Source of the DNA: Rhizobium sullae
GTDB lineage: Bacteria; Pseudomonadota; Alphaproteobacteria; Rhizobiales; Rhizobiaceae
Length of the DNA stretch: 64,000 nt
Direction of reading: 5' to 3'
Assembly (NCBI RefSeq): GCF_900169785.1
Contig: NZ_FWER01000003.1
Coordinates: 62,001 to 126,000 of the forward strand
Shown here piece by piece: positions 1-11,710 of the stretch. Under the pieces are notes generated by a model. That model made no database searches and had not been told where the DNA came from. It saw only the letters and a list, made by a program, of their open reading frames with translations. Position numbers and translations under genes: made by a program. The number at the start of each line of letters is the position of its first letter. Positions within the stretch are counted from its first letter, which is position 1.

Positions 1-498
1 TGGACGCACGGGATTTCCGGTCGTCACGGTCTTTTCCGGATAAGCGCCGCCATTTTCCGGCAGGAACCCGCCGGCGATCGCCTGGACGCGCTGCGCTAGC
101 GCCTTGTTGGCGCGGCCCATCACAGCGTTCTGCTCGTGGATCATCGAGGGCACGCCGAGACGCGTGGCGGCAAGCAACGGCGGAACCGTCGGATATCCGC
201 CGAAACCGACGACGACCGCAGGCTTCAGCTGCTGGATCAGTTTCTTCGCGGCCCGCATTCCGGTCCAGAGCGTCCAGAGCGAGCGCGCGACCGCAACCGG
301 ATTCTTCGAGCCGATCGTCGCGGACGGCACGACATGAATCTCCTCCGCCGGGAACTTGCCGGCAAAGCGCTCGGCACGGCTGTCTGTCACGAGATGCACG
401 GAATAACCGCGCGCCTTCAGCTCATATGCCAAAGCCTCTGCTGGAAACACGTGGCCGCCGGTGCCCCCGGCGGCGAGCAGGATGATACCTTTGCTCAT
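1..498 (-). CDS. murG: UDP-N-acetylglucosamine--undecaprenyl-PP-MurNAc-pentapeptide GlcNAc transferase MurG (partial, N-terminal)
   Basis: This is the membrane-associated glycosyltransferase that adds GlcNAc to lipid I to make lipid II in peptidoglycan synthesis. Only the first 166 codons are inside the window; the gene continues past the left edge. The start [20 protein letters not shown] carries the glycine-rich GGTGGH loop typical of the MurG acceptor-binding domain, and VVGFGGYPT and HEQN(A) follow as in other MurG proteins. It begins 6 bp after the ftsW stop, as the last visible gene of the dcw operon. The identification is secure. Confidence 0.95.
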   Translation of the reverse strand, partial: MSKGIILLAAGGTGGHVFPAEALAYELKARGYSVHLVTDSRAERFAGKFPAEEIHVVPSATIGSKNPVAVARSLWTLWTGMRAAKKLIQQLKPAVVVGFGGYPTVPPLLAATRLGVPSMIHEQNAVMGRANKALAQRVQAIAGGFLPENGGAYPEKTVTTGNPVRP

Positions 499-504
499 CG
501 GCTT

Positions 505-1659
505 TTACTCCGCCGGCATTCCGTGCGGCATGCGGAAGAAGCTCCGCTCCTGTGCCCGTTTTTCCGGGCGATGGCGCGTCAGCGCGAGAATGAAGCCGGC
601 GGTCACGCAGATCGCGACCATGGACGAACCGCCGTAGGAAATCAGCGGCAGCGTCATGCCCTTTGCCGGAAGCAGCTCGAGATTGACGCCGATATTGATG
701 ATCGACTGGATGCCCATCTGGAGCACAAGCCCCGCGACGGCAAACCGGTTGAAGTCGTTCTTCTCCTTATATGCGTGCGATAGCCCCCTCAAAACAAGGA
801 CCGTGAAGAGCAGAACGAGCGCGATGCAGAAGACGATGCCGAATTCCTCGGCGGCGACCGAGAAGATGAAGTCGGTATGCGCGTCCGGGATGATGCGCTT
901 GACGATGCCCTCGCCGGGTCCTTTGCCAAACCAGTCGCCGCGGATGATGGCCTCGCGGGCGGTGTCGATCTGGAACGTGTCGCCCTCGCCGGTCATGAAC
1001 TTGTCTATTCGCCCCGCCACATGCGGGAAGACGTAATAGGCGCTGAACAAGCCGCCCGCGCCGCAGACGCCGAGCAGGACGATCCATATCCATGGCATGC
1101 CCGCCATGAAGAACATGCCGCCCCAAACGGCGGTCGTCAGGATCGTCTGGCCAAGGTCAGGCTGGGCAACGAGCAGTGCCGCGACCATGCCGAAGAGGAT
1201 GATCGCAAAGAGGTTACCCGGGATTTCCGGCTGACGCGCGTGCTCGGCAAAGAGCCAGGCGCAGACGACCACGAAGGCGGGCTTCATGAATTCCGACGGC
1301 TGGACCGAGATACCGGCAAGCGTCACCCAGCGCCGAGAGCCCTTGACCTCGATGCCGAAGAAAAGCGCCAGCACCATCATGGCGAGCGAGATGACAAGCA
1401 GCAGGATGGCGGTCCGCCGCACCTGCCGCGGCGTCAGGAAGGAAAGTCCGACCATAACGGCGATCGACGGGATCATGAAAGCCGCGTGCCGCTTCACGAA
1501 GTGGAACGGCTCGAGCCCGATGCGCTCGGCAACGGCGGGCGAGGCCGCAAAGGAGAGCATGAAGCCGACGCCCATCAGGAAGATGAACATCGCCAGGAAA
1601 AAGCGGTCGATGGTCCAAAACCAATCGGCCAAAGGCCCACGTTCCGCACGGCTCACCAT
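505..1659 (-). CDS. ftsW: Peptidoglycan glycosyltransferase / divisome protein FtsW
   Basis: SEDS-family integral membrane protein of 384 residues, the glycan polymerase that works with FtsI at the septum. The sequence is mostly hydrophobic segments, with family signatures such as GSRRWVTLAG followed by QPSEFMKPAFV around residues 105-130 and the C-terminal PLISYGGSSM. A charged N-terminus (MVSRAERGPLADW) precedes the first membrane span, as in rhizobial FtsW. It lies 1 bp after murD and 6 bp before murG, so it is co-transcribed with both. Its position between murD and murG supports FtsW over the paralogue RodA. Confidence 0.95.
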   Translation of the reverse strand: MVSRAERGPLADWFWTIDRFFLAMFIFLMGVGFMLSFAASPAVAERIGLEPFHFVKRHAAFMIPSIAVMVGLSFLTPRQVRRTAILLLVISLAMMVLALFFGIEVKGSRRWVTLAGISVQPSEFMKPAFVVVCAWLFAEHARQPEIPGNLFAIILFGMVAALLVAQPDLGQTILTTAVWGGMFFMAGMPWIWIVLLGVCGAGGLFSAYYVFPHVAGRIDKFMTGEGDTFQIDTAREAIIRGDWFGKGPGEGIVKRIIPDAHTDFIFSVAAEEFGIVFCIALVLLFTVLVLRGLSHAYKEKNDFNRFAVAGLVLQMGIQSIINIGVNLELLPAKGMTLPLISYGGSSMVAICVTAGFILALTRHRPEKRAQERSFFRMPHGMPAE

Positions 1660-1660
1660 G

Positions 1661-3073
1661 TCATTTATCTCCTGTTGCCGAACCGATCAGCATGGTCACT
1701 CCGTCGAGCGCTGCCACATGGCTGACAAATGCATCGCCCCTGACTTCGAAGTTCTTGTACTGGTCGAAGCTTGCGCAAGCCGGGGATAACATCACCGCGA
1801 CAGGACCAGTTTCATCTTTTTCCGCGTCGGCCGCGGCATGCGCGACAGCGCGCTCCATCGTCCCCGAAATCTCATAGGGCACGGCCTCGCCGAGCGTCGC
1901 GGCAAATTCCGCCGCCGCTTCGCCGATCAGATAGGCCTTGGCGATGTACGGGAAGAACGGCGCAAGCGTCGTGATGCCGCCCGCTTTCGGCAGACCACCG
2001 GCGATCCAGTAGATCCGATCGTAACTGGAAAGCGCGGGCGCTGCGGCATCCGCATTCGTCGCCTTCGAATCGTTGACGAAGATGACATTGCCGCGTGTCC
2101 CGACCGGCTGCATGCGATGCTTGAGACCGGGGAACGAGGCAAGCCCGGCGCGAATCTCTTCGTCCGAAACGCCCACGGCAAGGCAAGCTGCGGCCGCGGC
2201 GGCGGCATTCTGTGCATTGTGGCCGCCGCGCAACGTCTGGATGCCGTCGAGATCGGCAAGCGGTCGAACCGCAGCGGAAGAAGCCTGTATGAGCTTCGTA
2301 CCCTCAGCATAGATTCCATCGGCCAGCGGATGGCGGCGTGAAATGCGGACCACCTTCGTTCCAGCTCGCTCGACGCGGTCGGCGATCATTTCGCAATGAC
2401 TGTCATCGACGCCGACGATGGCGGTACCGCTGCCAGCAACCAGCCGCTCCTTGATGCCGGCATAGTGCTGCATCGTGCCATGTCGATCGAGATGATCAGG
2501 CGTCAGGTTGAGCAGAATGCCGGCGGAGGGATTCAGTGTCGGCGCGAGGTCAATCTGGTAGGACGAGCACTCGACGACATAATAGCGTCCGGCCTTCGGC
2601 GGATCGAGCGTCAGTACCGCCGTTCCGATGTTGCCACCAAGCTGCGTGTCGCGGCCGCTGGATTTCAGGATATGCGCAATCAGGGCGGTCGTCGTCGATT
2701 TGCCATTCGTGCCGGTGATGGCGATGAACGGGCAATCCGGCGCGTGCGCCCGGCGCTCGCGCACGAAGAGTTCGACATCGCCGACGATATCGACACCGGC
2801 GGCGCGGGCGAGATCGACCGTCCAATGCGGCTTCGGATGCGTGAGCGGCACGCCCGGTGAGAGCACGAAGAGCGACTGAACGCTCCAATCGACGATTCTG
2901 AGGTCCTCGGTATGGATTCCTTCCGCGGCCGCCTTCGTGACGCTGTCTGGATTGTCGTCCCAGGCCGTGACATGGGCGCCGCCCAGGATGAGCGCGCGGG
3001 CCGTTGCAAATCCGGACCCACCAAGCCCGAACAGCGTGACCTTCTTTCCTGCAAGCGTCGTGACAGGAATCAT
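1661..3073 (-). CDS. murD: UDP-N-acetylmuramoyl-L-alanine--D-glutamate ligase MurD
   Basis: Cytoplasmic ATP-dependent ligase that adds D-glutamate to UDP-MurNAc-L-Ala. The 470-residue protein opens with a Rossmann-like domain ([19 protein letters not shown]). The Mur-ligase P-loop [14 protein letters not shown] lies near residue 120, [12 protein letters not shown] near 190, and the C-terminal domain has NDSKATNAD and WIAGG motifs. The length fits the family. The start lies 7 bp downstream of the mraY stop. Nothing unusual is visible. Confidence 0.96.
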   Translation of the reverse strand: MIPVTTLAGKKVTLFGLGGSGFATARALILGGAHVTAWDDNPDSVTKAAAEGIHTEDLRIVDWSVQSLFVLSPGVPLTHPKPHWTVDLARAAGVDIVGDVELFVRERRAHAPDCPFIAITGTNGKSTTTALIAHILKSSGRDTQLGGNIGTAVLTLDPPKAGRYYVVECSSYQIDLAPTLNPSAGILLNLTPDHLDRHGTMQHYAGIKERLVAGSGTAIVGVDDSHCEMIADRVERAGTKVVRISRRHPLADGIYAEGTKLIQASSAAVRPLADLDGIQTLRGGHNAQNAAAAAAACLAVGVSDEEIRAGLASFPGLKHRMQPVGTRGNVIFVNDSKATNADAAAPALSSYDRIYWIAGGLPKAGGITTLAPFFPYIAKAYLIGEAAAEFAATLGEAVPYEISGTMERAVAHAAADAEKDETGPVAVMLSPACASFDQYKNFEVRGDAFVSHVAALDGVTMLIGSATGDK

Positions 3074-3080
3074 GACCGCC

Positions 3081-4181
3081 TCACCGCAGCTTCAGGGTGG
3101 AAAGGCCGAGCATCGCGAGGCCGACGGCGATGATCCAGAAACGGATGACCACCTGGCTTTCGGTCCAGCCCTTCTTCTCGAAATGGTGATGGATCGGCGC
3201 CATCAGGAAGACGCGGCGCCCGGTCATCTTGAAGAAACCGACCTGGATGATGACGGAGAGCGTTTCCGCGACGAACAAGCCGCCGATGATCGCCATGACG
3301 ATCTCGTGCTTGGTGGCGACGGCAACGGTGCCGATCGTGCCGCCAAGCGCCAGCGAACCGGTATCGCCCATGAAGATTGCGGCGGGCGGCGCGTTGAACC
3401 AGAGGAAGCCGAGACCCGCACCGATGACTGCGCCGAGAACCACGGCAAGCTCGCCAGTGCCGGGCACGAAATTGATCTGCAGATAGTTCGCGAAAACAGC
3501 GTTACCGGCAAGATAGGCGATGATGCCGAAGGAGGCGGCGGCAATCATCACCGGAACGATCGCAAGGCCATCGAGGCCGTCTGTCAGGTTGACGGCGTTG
3601 CCAGCCGAAACAATGACAAAGCCGCCGAAGACCACGAACATGATGCCGAGATTGACCAGGAAATCCTTGAAGAACGGGAACGCGACCGAGGAGCCGAAGG
3701 TCGAGCCTGCGGTACCGGAGGCAAGCGCGGTGCGCATCATGAAGTAGACGGCGATGCCCGCAATGACGAACTCGATGCCCAGGCGCGCCTTGCCCGAAAA
3801 GCCTTTGTCGCTCTGCTTCGTGACCTTGAGATAGTCGTCATAGAAGCCGATCGCACCGAAGCCGAGGGTGACGAGCAGTGTCGCCACCACATAGACGTTG
3901 GAAAGGTCGGCCCAGAGCAGCGAGGCGCCGACAATGCCGGCAAGGATCATCAGCCCGCCCATCGTCGGCGTGCCGGCCTTCTTGAAATGCGTCTGCGGCC
4001 CGTCGGCGCGGATCGGCTGGCCCTTGCCCTGCCGGATGCGGAGCGAGTTGATGATCATCGGCCCGAAAAGGAAGACGATCAGTGCGGACGTGAAGAGAGA
4101 GGCGCCTGTACGGAAGGTAATGTATCTGAACAGGTTCAGAAATTTCAGTTGGTCCGACAGTTCGACTAGCCAAATTAGCAT
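3081..4181 (-). CDS. mraY: Phospho-N-acetylmuramoyl-pentapeptide transferase MraY
   Basis: Polytopic membrane enzyme that transfers phospho-MurNAc-pentapeptide to undecaprenyl phosphate, giving lipid I. The protein has 366 residues and starts with MLIWLVEL, the usual MraY N-terminus. Family signatures are [10 protein letters not shown] near residue 70, GFYDDYLKV with the conserved Asp pair, [10 protein letters not shown], and [11 protein letters not shown], and the C-terminal HHHFEKKGW loop is present. It sits between murF and murD in the dcw operon. Confidence 0.97.
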   Translation of the reverse strand: MLIWLVELSDQLKFLNLFRYITFRTGASLFTSALIVFLFGPMIINSLRIRQGKGQPIRADGPQTHFKKAGTPTMGGLMILAGIVGASLLWADLSNVYVVATLLVTLGFGAIGFYDDYLKVTKQSDKGFSGKARLGIEFVIAGIAVYFMMRTALASGTAGSTFGSSVAFPFFKDFLVNLGIMFVVFGGFVIVSAGNAVNLTDGLDGLAIVPVMIAAASFGIIAYLAGNAVFANYLQINFVPGTGELAVVLGAVIGAGLGFLWFNAPPAAIFMGDTGSLALGGTIGTVAVATKHEIVMAIIGGLFVAETLSVIIQVGFFKMTGRRVFLMAPIHHHFEKKGWTESQVVIRFWIIAVGLAMLGLSTLKLR

Positions 4182-4203
4182 TCAGGGCCCCTTGTTTACC
4201 CGG

Positions 4204-5633
<1,430 letters not shown>

Positions 5634-5637
<4 letters not shown>

Positions 5638-7094
5638 GATTTCAGCTCCTCCAAAGCTTCGCGCACTTCGGCATGATCCGAGAACGGCAGCGTCACGCTC
5701 CCGATGGTCTGCCCTTCCTCATGCCCCTTGCCAGCGACGATCAACGTATCGCCGGATTTCAGCATGGCGACGGCCTCGTAGATCGCCTGCGAACGATCGC
5801 CGATTTCGATGGCACAGGGTGCAGCCGCCATGATCTCCGCGCGAATCGAAGCCGGCTCCTCCGAGCGCGGATTGTCGTCCGTGACGATCACTACGTCAGC
5901 CAGGCGGCAGGCGATCTCGCCCATGATCGGACGCTTGCCGCGGTCGCGGTCGCCGCCGCAGCCGAAGACGACGATCACGTGCCCGGTCGTAAAAGGGCGC
6001 ACCGAATTCAGTACATTCTCCAGCGCATCCGGCTTGTGGGCGTAGTCGACATAGGCAAGCGCACCATCCTTCGTATGCCCGACGAGCTCGAGACGGCCCG
6101 AGGCGCCCTGCAGCTTTTCGAGGGCGGCCATCGCGATCTTGGCCGGAACGCCGGTGGACATGGCAAGCGCCGCGGCAACCAGCGCATTGGCGACCTGGAA
6201 ATCGCCGGCAAGTGGAATATCGACCTCGAAAATTTCGTCATAGATATGCACTTCGGCGACCTGCTTATGGCGGAAGTGCTCAACCCGCTTGAGCGTCAGA
6301 TAATCGCCTTTGCGGCCCACGGTACGGACATCATGGCCCGCATCCTTCGCCACCTTGATCGCCTGCGCGGACCAGGCATCGTCGGCGAAGATGACGGCGG
6401 GCGAACCCTTCGGCAGCAGCGTTTCGAAAAGCCGCATCTTGGCGGCCATGTAGCTTTCGACCGTGGGGTGATAATCCATGTGATCGCGGCCGAGATTGGT
6501 GAAGGCTGCAGCCGAAAGCTTCACGCCATCCAGCCGGCACTGGTCGAGACCATGGCTCGACGCCTCCATCGAAGCATGCGTAACGCCCTCGTCGGCAAGA
6601 TCAGCCAGCAGCTTGTGGAGCGAAACCGGATCGGGCGTCGTCAGCGAACCATATTCATTGCGTGTCGGCGAAACGACGCCGGTCGTGCCGATCATCGCCG
6701 CCGGATGTCCGGCATAGGCCCAGATCTGGCGCGTGAAGGAAGCAACAGAGGTTTTGCCCGCCGTGCCGGTTACGGCAACCATCGTCTCCGGCTGCCTGCC
6801 ATAGAAATGCGATGCGGCGACGGAAAGAAAACGGCGCGGTTCCTTGACCGCCAGGACGGGAATAGAAGCCTCGACGGCCTGGGCCGACACGGCAAGGGCT
6901 GCGCCATGCTTGGCGGCATCGGCGATGTAGCCCGCGCCGTCCGCCTTAGAGCCGGCCACGGCAACGAATGCCATTCCTGCTTCGATCTTGCGGCTATCGG
7001 CGGAAAGCCCGGAAATTTCCAGTCCTCCGACCGGCCCTTCGAGTTGCTCCTTGATTTCCGGAAATGCGCTTCCGGCAATGTCCCGCAGTTTCAT
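5634..7094 (-). CDS. murE: UDP-N-acetylmuramoyl-L-alanyl-D-glutamate--2,6-diaminopimelate ligase MurE
   Basis: Ligase that adds meso-diaminopimelate to UDP-MurNAc-L-Ala-D-Glu. I chose the ATG at 7094 (MKLRDIAG, 486 residues) over an upstream in-frame ATG at 7151, because family members begin close to this point and the extension looks non-conserved. The P-loop reads [13 protein letters not shown]. The DDNPRSEEP motif near the C-terminus is the signature of DAP rather than lysine specificity, as expected for a Gram-negative. Its stop overlaps the murF start. Confidence 0.94.
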
Positions 7095-7157
7095 CGAATG
7101 TCTTTTCTCTCTCACGCCGCCCACCCCACGCGAATCGGCGCTTTTATTCATTCACAC

Positions 7158-8909
7158 TCAATAAGACACCAGCAAGGCCGATCCGTCTTCACCGAATTGC
7201 GGCTCTATACCGAGGATGGGCGCGGCACGCCGGATGATGTTCCTGACCATCGGCGCAGCCGTGTAGGAGGCGATGGTCTGGCCCTTTTCGCCGTTGTGCG
7301 GCTCGTCGCAGAACGTCAGCACGACATATTGTGGATTATCGATCGGGAACGCTGCGATGAACGCGTTGAAATTCAAGTCATTCGCGTAGCGGCCGTTGAC
7401 GACCTTGTCAGCCGTGCCTGTCTTGCCGCCGACGTTGAAGCCCGGTACGTCGGCGTTGCGCCCCGACCCTTTGAGGCCATTTAGCTTGAACAGGTAGCGG
7501 ATTTCGTCGCTGGTGCTCTTCTTGACGACGACCTCGGCCGTCTCGTCCGCCTGCTCGCGGGTGCGCGGCAGGAAGGTCGGCTCGATGAGCTTGCCGCCAT
7601 TGACGAGGGCAGCACCCGCAACAGCCGTCTGCAGCGGCGTCGTCGAGACGCCGTGGCCGAAGGAGATCGTGACCGAGTTGATCTTTTTCCAGACTTTCGG
7701 CTGGCTCGGCATCTTCACTTCCGGCAGTTCCGTCTGCATCTTGGTGAGCAAGCCGAAGCGCGTCAGATATTCCTTCTGCAGCTCTATGCCGACGATATCG
7801 ATCATCTTCGCCGTGCCGATGTTCGACGAATACTCGAAGATTTCCGGCACCGTCAGCCAGCGGCGCTTGCCATGGAAGTCGTTGATCGTGAACCCGCCGA
7901 TGCGGATCGGGCGGCTCGCATCGAAGCTATCGTTGATGCTGACCTTGCCGCTGTCGAGCGCCATGGCCGTGCTGAAGGTCTTGAAGGTCGAGCCCATCTC
8001 GAACGTGCCGTTCGACATGCGGTTCAGCCAGCCTTCCTTGGCGCCCTCTTGCGGATTGTTCGGGTCGAAGTCCGGCGCAGAGGCCATACCGAGCACTTCG
8101 CCGGTATGAATATTGAGGACAACCGCGCCCGCACCCTTGGCTTCGTAATTGGTGACCGCGTTTATCACGACATCGCGCACGATGTTCTGGACGCGCAGGT
8201 CGATCGAGAGCTTGACTGGCTCGAGCGGCTGGTCACTGGTCATGCCCACCGATGCCAGATCGGCAAGACCCTGGTCATCGATGTATTTCTCCATGCCGGC
8301 GACGCCGCGGTTGTCGATGTTGACGTAACCGAGAATATGCGAGGCCGTCGGACCACCCGGATAGAAGCGACGCTTCTCAGGGCGGAAGCCGATACCGGGA
8401 ATGCCGAGCGCCAGAATCTGGCTCTGCTGCTTCGGGGTGAGTTGGCGGCGAAGCCACGCGAAATGCGAGCTCTTGACCGAGAGCTTCTTATAAGTGCCCT
8501 TCACGTCGAGATCGGGCAGGATGGTCGAAAGCTTCTCGATCGCCTCGTCTGCATCGACGATCTTGTTCGGTTCGGCGAAGAGAGAAACCGTGCGGATGTC
8601 GGTCGCCAGCACCTCGCCGTTGCGGTCGAGGATATCCGGCCGCGACGCCATCAGGCGGTCAGGCGGCAGGATGCTGGAAACGACTTCCGGATCCTTCATC
8701 CCATATTCGACGAGGCGCCCGCCGATGACGCCGTAAAGCGCGGTGAACCCGAGGATCAGCAGGCCGACGCGACTTTTGGCCTGACCTGCCTTCTTCTTGC
8801 GCGAACCCTCGAGCGGCAAGCTGCCCGACGGGCCACCGAAGCGGTTATAGACGCCGGAGGAAAAATGCGCCTGGCTTTTCAGGACCATGATGCGAGAGAG
8901 AAACGACAT
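7158..8909 (-). CDS. ftsI: Penicillin-binding protein 3 / FtsI, septal peptidoglycan transpeptidase
   Basis: Bitopic inner-membrane class B PBP that cross-links septal peptidoglycan. The protein has 583 residues. A basic cytoplasmic tail is followed by one membrane span near residues 45-65 (VGLLILGFTALYGVIGG), then the pedestal domain (RPDILDRNGEVLATD). The transpeptidase domain has the active-site STFK at 307-310, the SxN motif in EYSSNIG and KTGT in VGGKTGTAD. It is 2 bp downstream of ftsL, matching the usual ftsL-ftsI pairing. Confidence 0.96.
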   Translation of the reverse strand: MSFLSRIMVLKSQAHFSSGVYNRFGGPSGSLPLEGSRKKKAGQAKSRVGLLILGFTALYGVIGGRLVEYGMKDPEVVSSILPPDRLMASRPDILDRNGEVLATDIRTVSLFAEPNKIVDADEAIEKLSTILPDLDVKGTYKKLSVKSSHFAWLRRQLTPKQQSQILALGIPGIGFRPEKRRFYPGGPTASHILGYVNIDNRGVAGMEKYIDDQGLADLASVGMTSDQPLEPVKLSIDLRVQNIVRDVVINAVTNYEAKGAGAVVLNIHTGEVLGMASAPDFDPNNPQEGAKEGWLNRMSNGTFEMGSTFKTFSTAMALDSGKVSINDSFDASRPIRIGGFTINDFHGKRRWLTVPEIFEYSSNIGTAKMIDIVGIELQKEYLTRFGLLTKMQTELPEVKMPSQPKVWKKINSVTISFGHGVSTTPLQTAVAGAALVNGGKLIEPTFLPRTREQADETAEVVVKKSTSDEIRYLFKLNGLKGSGRNADVPGFNVGGKTGTADKVVNGRYANDLNFNAFIAAFPIDNPQYVVLTFCDEPHNGEKGQTIASYTAAPMVRNIIRRAAPILGIEPQFGEDGSALLVSY

Positions 8910-8911
8910 GG

Positions 8912-9361
8912 CTACTCCACCGATCCAGTTGACATCAGGTTTTCGTCTTGCGGCTCTTCGGCGCGCGCCTGCGGAACAGGCTTCGGCAGCGCCTTGGCAA
9001 CAAGGGCCGTACCCGTGCTTCCATCGGGCTTTTTGCTGTTCTTGGCTTCGGTGATTTCCGGAACCGGAACCTGCGACTTCAACATCGGCAGCTCGCGCAC
9101 CTGTACGAGCGCGGTCGAGTCCGTCGGCTGCAGCTTGAGCTCATCATTATAGCTGTTCACCAAACGCTCCAGCCGGTTCGGCTGCGATTGCAGCGCCCAG
9201 TCGGCCTTGAGCAGATCGATGGTATCCTTTTCGAGCTTGATCTCGGCCTCGAGGCGATTGACCTCTTCGAGCTTCAGTTCCGCGCGGTGCTTGATCGTAT
9301 AGGTCACGGTGGCCGCAGCCGTCATGATACCGATAAGGACGACGTCGAACGTTCTCAGCAT
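8912..9361 (-). CDS. ftsL: Cell division protein FtsL-like
   Basis: Small bitopic divisome protein of 149 residues from the ATG at 9361 (MLRTFDVVLIGIMTAAATV). An N-terminal membrane span of about 20 residues is followed by a coiled-coil-like stretch rich in Leu, Glu and Lys (residues 25-75). The tail is low in complexity and rich in Pro, Ala and Lys. FtsL is poorly conserved, so the call rests on topology and on the position between rsmH and ftsI. A longer reading from 9514 would overlap the end of rsmH and is less likely. Confidence 0.85.
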   Translation of the reverse strand: MLRTFDVVLIGIMTAAATVTYTIKHRAELKLEEVNRLEAEIKLEKDTIDLLKADWALQSQPNRLERLVNSYNDELKLQPTDSTALVQVRELPMLKSQVPVPEITEAKNSKKPDGSTGTALVAKALPKPVPQARAEEPQDENLMSTGSVE

Positions 9362-9362
9362 A

Positions 9363-10388
9363 TCAACCTCCAAGCTTTCCAAGGCTGGCAAGACTGGGCA
9401 ATCCGAAGATCGCCATATCCGCAGCTTCGGCCGGCGCATTGGTGCGCATTCCGGCACGCAACTTGGCGGAACGCGCCCGCGGATTGGCCTCGGCTTCAGC
9501 CTGGCTTGCAGCAATCATGGATTTTCCAACCGGTTCGAAAGTCGCGGCACGCTCATGCGCGATCGGCAGATGGCGCGAGCCGGACGCCTTGCCCGCGCGG
9601 TCGGAGAAGAATTTCTTGACGATACGATCTTCCAGCGAATGGAACGTGACGACAACGAGACGGCCGCCCGGCTTCAAGACGCGCTCGGCAGCAAAGAGCG
9701 CCTGCCCGAGCTCGCCGAGCTCGTCATTGACGAAGATGCGAAGCGCCTGGAAAACGCGGGTCGCCGGATGAATCTTGTCCTTCATCTTGCGCGGCGTCAC
9801 CACCTCGATGAGCCCGGCGAGATCGCGCGTCGTTTCGAACGGCTTTTCGGCCCGGCGCTTCTCGATCGCGTGCGCGATGCGTGGCGCCTGATCTTCTTCG
9901 CCGAGGAAATGGAAGATGCGGATGAGCTCGGCGACTTTTGCGCGATTGACAACATCGGCGGCAGAAACGCCGGAAGCCGACATGCGCATGTCGAGCGGGC
10001 CGCTCTTCTGGAAGGAGAAGCCGCGTTCGGCCTCGTCGATCTGCATCGAGGAAACGCCGATATCGAGCACGACGCCGTCGAGCCCGCCGGCAGGCGCATA
10101 GTCAGCCAGATTGGAGAACTGTGCATGGACGAGGCTGAGACGGCCGCCATGGGCAGCGACCATATCCTGGCCAGCCGCAATTGCCGTCGGGTCCCGGTCC
10201 AGCGCGATTACATCGGCGCCAGCATCAAGAATGGCCGACGTATAGCCGCCGGCACCAAAGGTCCCATCGAGAATGATTTTACCGGGAGCTGGTTGAAGGG
10301 CCGAAAGCACCTCAGCAAGAAGAACCGGAATGTGGCGAACCGGTCCGCCACCGGCATCAGTTGAACCTCCGCCAGGATTCGCCGCCAT
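9363..10388 (-). CDS. rsmH: 16S rRNA (cytosine(1402)-N4)-methyltransferase RsmH
   Basis: SAM-dependent methyltransferase for N4 of C1402 in the 16S rRNA P-site. From the ATG at 10388 the protein has 341 residues. It begins with a short Gly/Pro-rich tail, then [13 protein letters not shown] and the SAM-binding [14 protein letters not shown]. Further motifs are [15 protein letters not shown] and the C-terminal [12 protein letters not shown]. An open frame extends far upstream through mraZ, but the conserved start is at 10388, 14 bp after the mraZ stop. Confidence 0.95.
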   Translation of the reverse strand: MAANPGGGSTDAGGGPVRHIPVLLAEVLSALQPAPGKIILDGTFGAGGYTSAILDAGADVIALDRDPTAIAAGQDMVAAHGGRLSLVHAQFSNLADYAPAGGLDGVVLDIGVSSMQIDEAERGFSFQKSGPLDMRMSASGVSAADVVNRAKVAELIRIFHFLGEEDQAPRIAHAIEKRRAEKPFETTRDLAGLIEVVTPRKMKDKIHPATRVFQALRIFVNDELGELGQALFAAERVLKPGGRLVVVTFHSLEDRIVKKFFSDRAGKASGSRHLPIAHERAATFEPVGKSMIAASQAEAEANPRARSAKLRAGMRTNAPAEAADMAIFGLPSLASLGKLGG

Positions 10389-10402
10389 TCCGTACCCTCG
10401 TT

Positions 10403-10843
10403 CTATCCGGAGCGCCTGCCCGCCAGCCTGCGCTCCCCTCGTGCCTGTATCTGGGCCGCCTGGAATGCCTGCGGCTGCCACAGCTGAAAATGATCCGCCC
10501 GACCGACGAAGGCCACCTCGTCCGAGATGCCGGTAAAGTCGCGGATGAAATCCGTGACCATCAACCGCCCCTCGGCGTCGAGCTTCATGAAGACCCCGCC
10601 CCCATGGATAAGGAGCGACATCTCGTTCGCATCCGGCGAAAACGGATCCTCCGCAGCAATCTGCCGCTCGAACCTTTCGAGAAGGTCCGGGCCGCCGACG
10701 CTGATCGCCGGAAACACAAAGTCCTGGAAGCAATAAAGTTCCTGGACGTTGCGCTGCGCCAGAATGGAGCGAAAGGCCGCAGGCACGGAAACCCTGCCCT
10801 TGGAATCGATCCGGTTGGTCGCATTTGAAAGGAAGCGGCTCAT
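10403..10843 (-). CDS. mraZ: Transcriptional regulator MraZ
   Basis: DNA-binding regulator of the dcw operon with two AbrB-like (SpoVT/AbrB-fold) MraZ domains. The protein has 146 residues from the ATG at 10843 ([20 protein letters not shown]). The first domain carries the [16 protein letters not shown] signature and the second the [15 protein letters not shown] repeat. MraZ binds TGGGN repeats upstream of its own operon in other bacteria, and such repeats are present at 11020-11054. Confidence 0.95.
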   Translation of the reverse strand: MSRFLSNATNRIDSKGRVSVPAAFRSILAQRNVQELYCFQDFVFPAISVGGPDLLERFERQIAAEDPFSPDANEMSLLIHGGGVFMKLDAEGRLMVTDFIRDFTGISDEVAFVGRADHFQLWQPQAFQAAQIQARGERRLAGRRSG

Positions 10844-11019
10844 GACACGAAACATCCGTTCCCGAAAGGGCCCGAACCGACATCTTACGCCCGGAACCCC
10901 CAAATTCAGGCACAGCTTCGCCAGCCGGATGAACAGGATTCCATCCGGCGCCTCCGAAGAGGAAGACGCCTTGTCTTTGCGATTGATGGGCGCTTGATCG
11001 CCCTCGTGCAGTGCAGTTA

Positions 11020-11054
11020 TGGGATAGCATGGGACCGTATGGGCGTCAATGGGA
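11020..11054. promoter_or_regulatory. Candidate MraZ operator: four TGGGN repeats at 10-bp spacing
   Basis: On the + strand TGGGA occurs at 11020 and 11030, TGGGC at 11040 and TGGGA at 11050. Each repeat is separated from the next by exactly 5 bp. TGGGN repeats with 5-bp spacers are the documented MraZ box in E. coli and other bacteria. The array lies about 180 bp upstream of the mraZ start, in the 418-bp space between mraZ and the 3' end of rnpB, where I see no gene. The dcw promoter is presumably here. That this is the MraZ site is inference, but the pattern is very regular. Confidence 0.85.
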
Positions 11055-11225
11055 AACGCCCGTCTCGCGATGAGCGCAGTATCGAAAATTTATAAGCTGT
11101 TAAGTTTAATAAAGGGTTAGGACCGGCTCGCCCGCCGTCCCAGAAAGCATCGATGAAAATAGAAAAACATGCATGCCTTCGGGCGTCGCCATAAAAGAAA
11201 ATCTTGAAGAATCAGGAGAATGAGA

Positions 11226-11242
11226 GCCTCCCGACCGGAGGC
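11226..11242 (-). terminator. Candidate terminator hairpin downstream of rnpB
   Basis: GCCTCC and GGAGGC form a 6-bp GC-rich stem with a 5-nt loop, about 20 bp beyond the rnpB 3' end. Read on the minus strand it is followed by a pyrimidine-rich, not strictly T-only, stretch (TCTCATTCTCC). It may terminate or help process RNase P RNA. The support is modest. Confidence 0.4.
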
Positions 11243-11261
11243 CCTTGCCACAGAAGTTAAT

Positions 11262-11660
11262 CGCCAGTTGGCCTGTAAGCCGGGTTCTGTATGGCTCCGG
11301 CCGAAACCGGAACGTGGCAGCCATTCCTCTGGGACAGCGTTCGCACGCTGCCTCACGCAACCCACCCGGATGACTGACCCGGAAACCGGCCGGCGGGCTT
11401 TCGCCCGCCACGTCATCCCTATTCGGTCTTGCTCCCGGTGGGGTTTACCGTGCCGTCGCCGTTGCCGGAGACGCGGTGGGCTCTTACCCCACCCTTTCAC
11501 CCTTACCTGCGCAAGCGCAGGCGGTTTGCTTTCTGTGGCACTTTCCCTGAGGTCGCCCTCGCCGGACGTTATCCGGCACCGTATTTCCGTGGAGCCCGGA
11601 CTTTCCTCACCTTACCGCCTTTCGGCATTGGTAAAGCGCGGCTGCCCGGCCAACTGGCAG
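11262..11660 (-). ncRNA. rnpB: RNase P RNA component (bacterial class A)
   Basis: Catalytic RNA that trims the 5' ends of tRNA precursors. On the minus strand the 5' and 3' ends pair perfectly over 11 bp (GCCAGTTGGCC near 11648-11658 with GGCCAACTGGC near 11262-11272), forming helix P1. The conserved core GAGGAAAGTCCGGGCTCCAC lies at 11590-11609 and the 3' conserved ACAGAACCCGGCTTA near 11276-11290; these form the P4 core. The length of about 400 nt fits alphaproteobacterial rnpB. End positions are estimated from P1 and could be off by a few bases. It starts about 50 bp after the stop of the oxidase gene. Confidence 0.93.
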
Positions 11661-11710
11661 GGCTCAAATAACCGAGAGCGCCGCCGATTGCCACCAGAAA
11701 TATGCGGATG

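Noticed and set aside
7653..9152. Open frame of 499 codons on the + strand opposite ftsI and ftsL
   Set aside because: Antisense to ftsI, which has all three transpeptidase motifs; no independent features.
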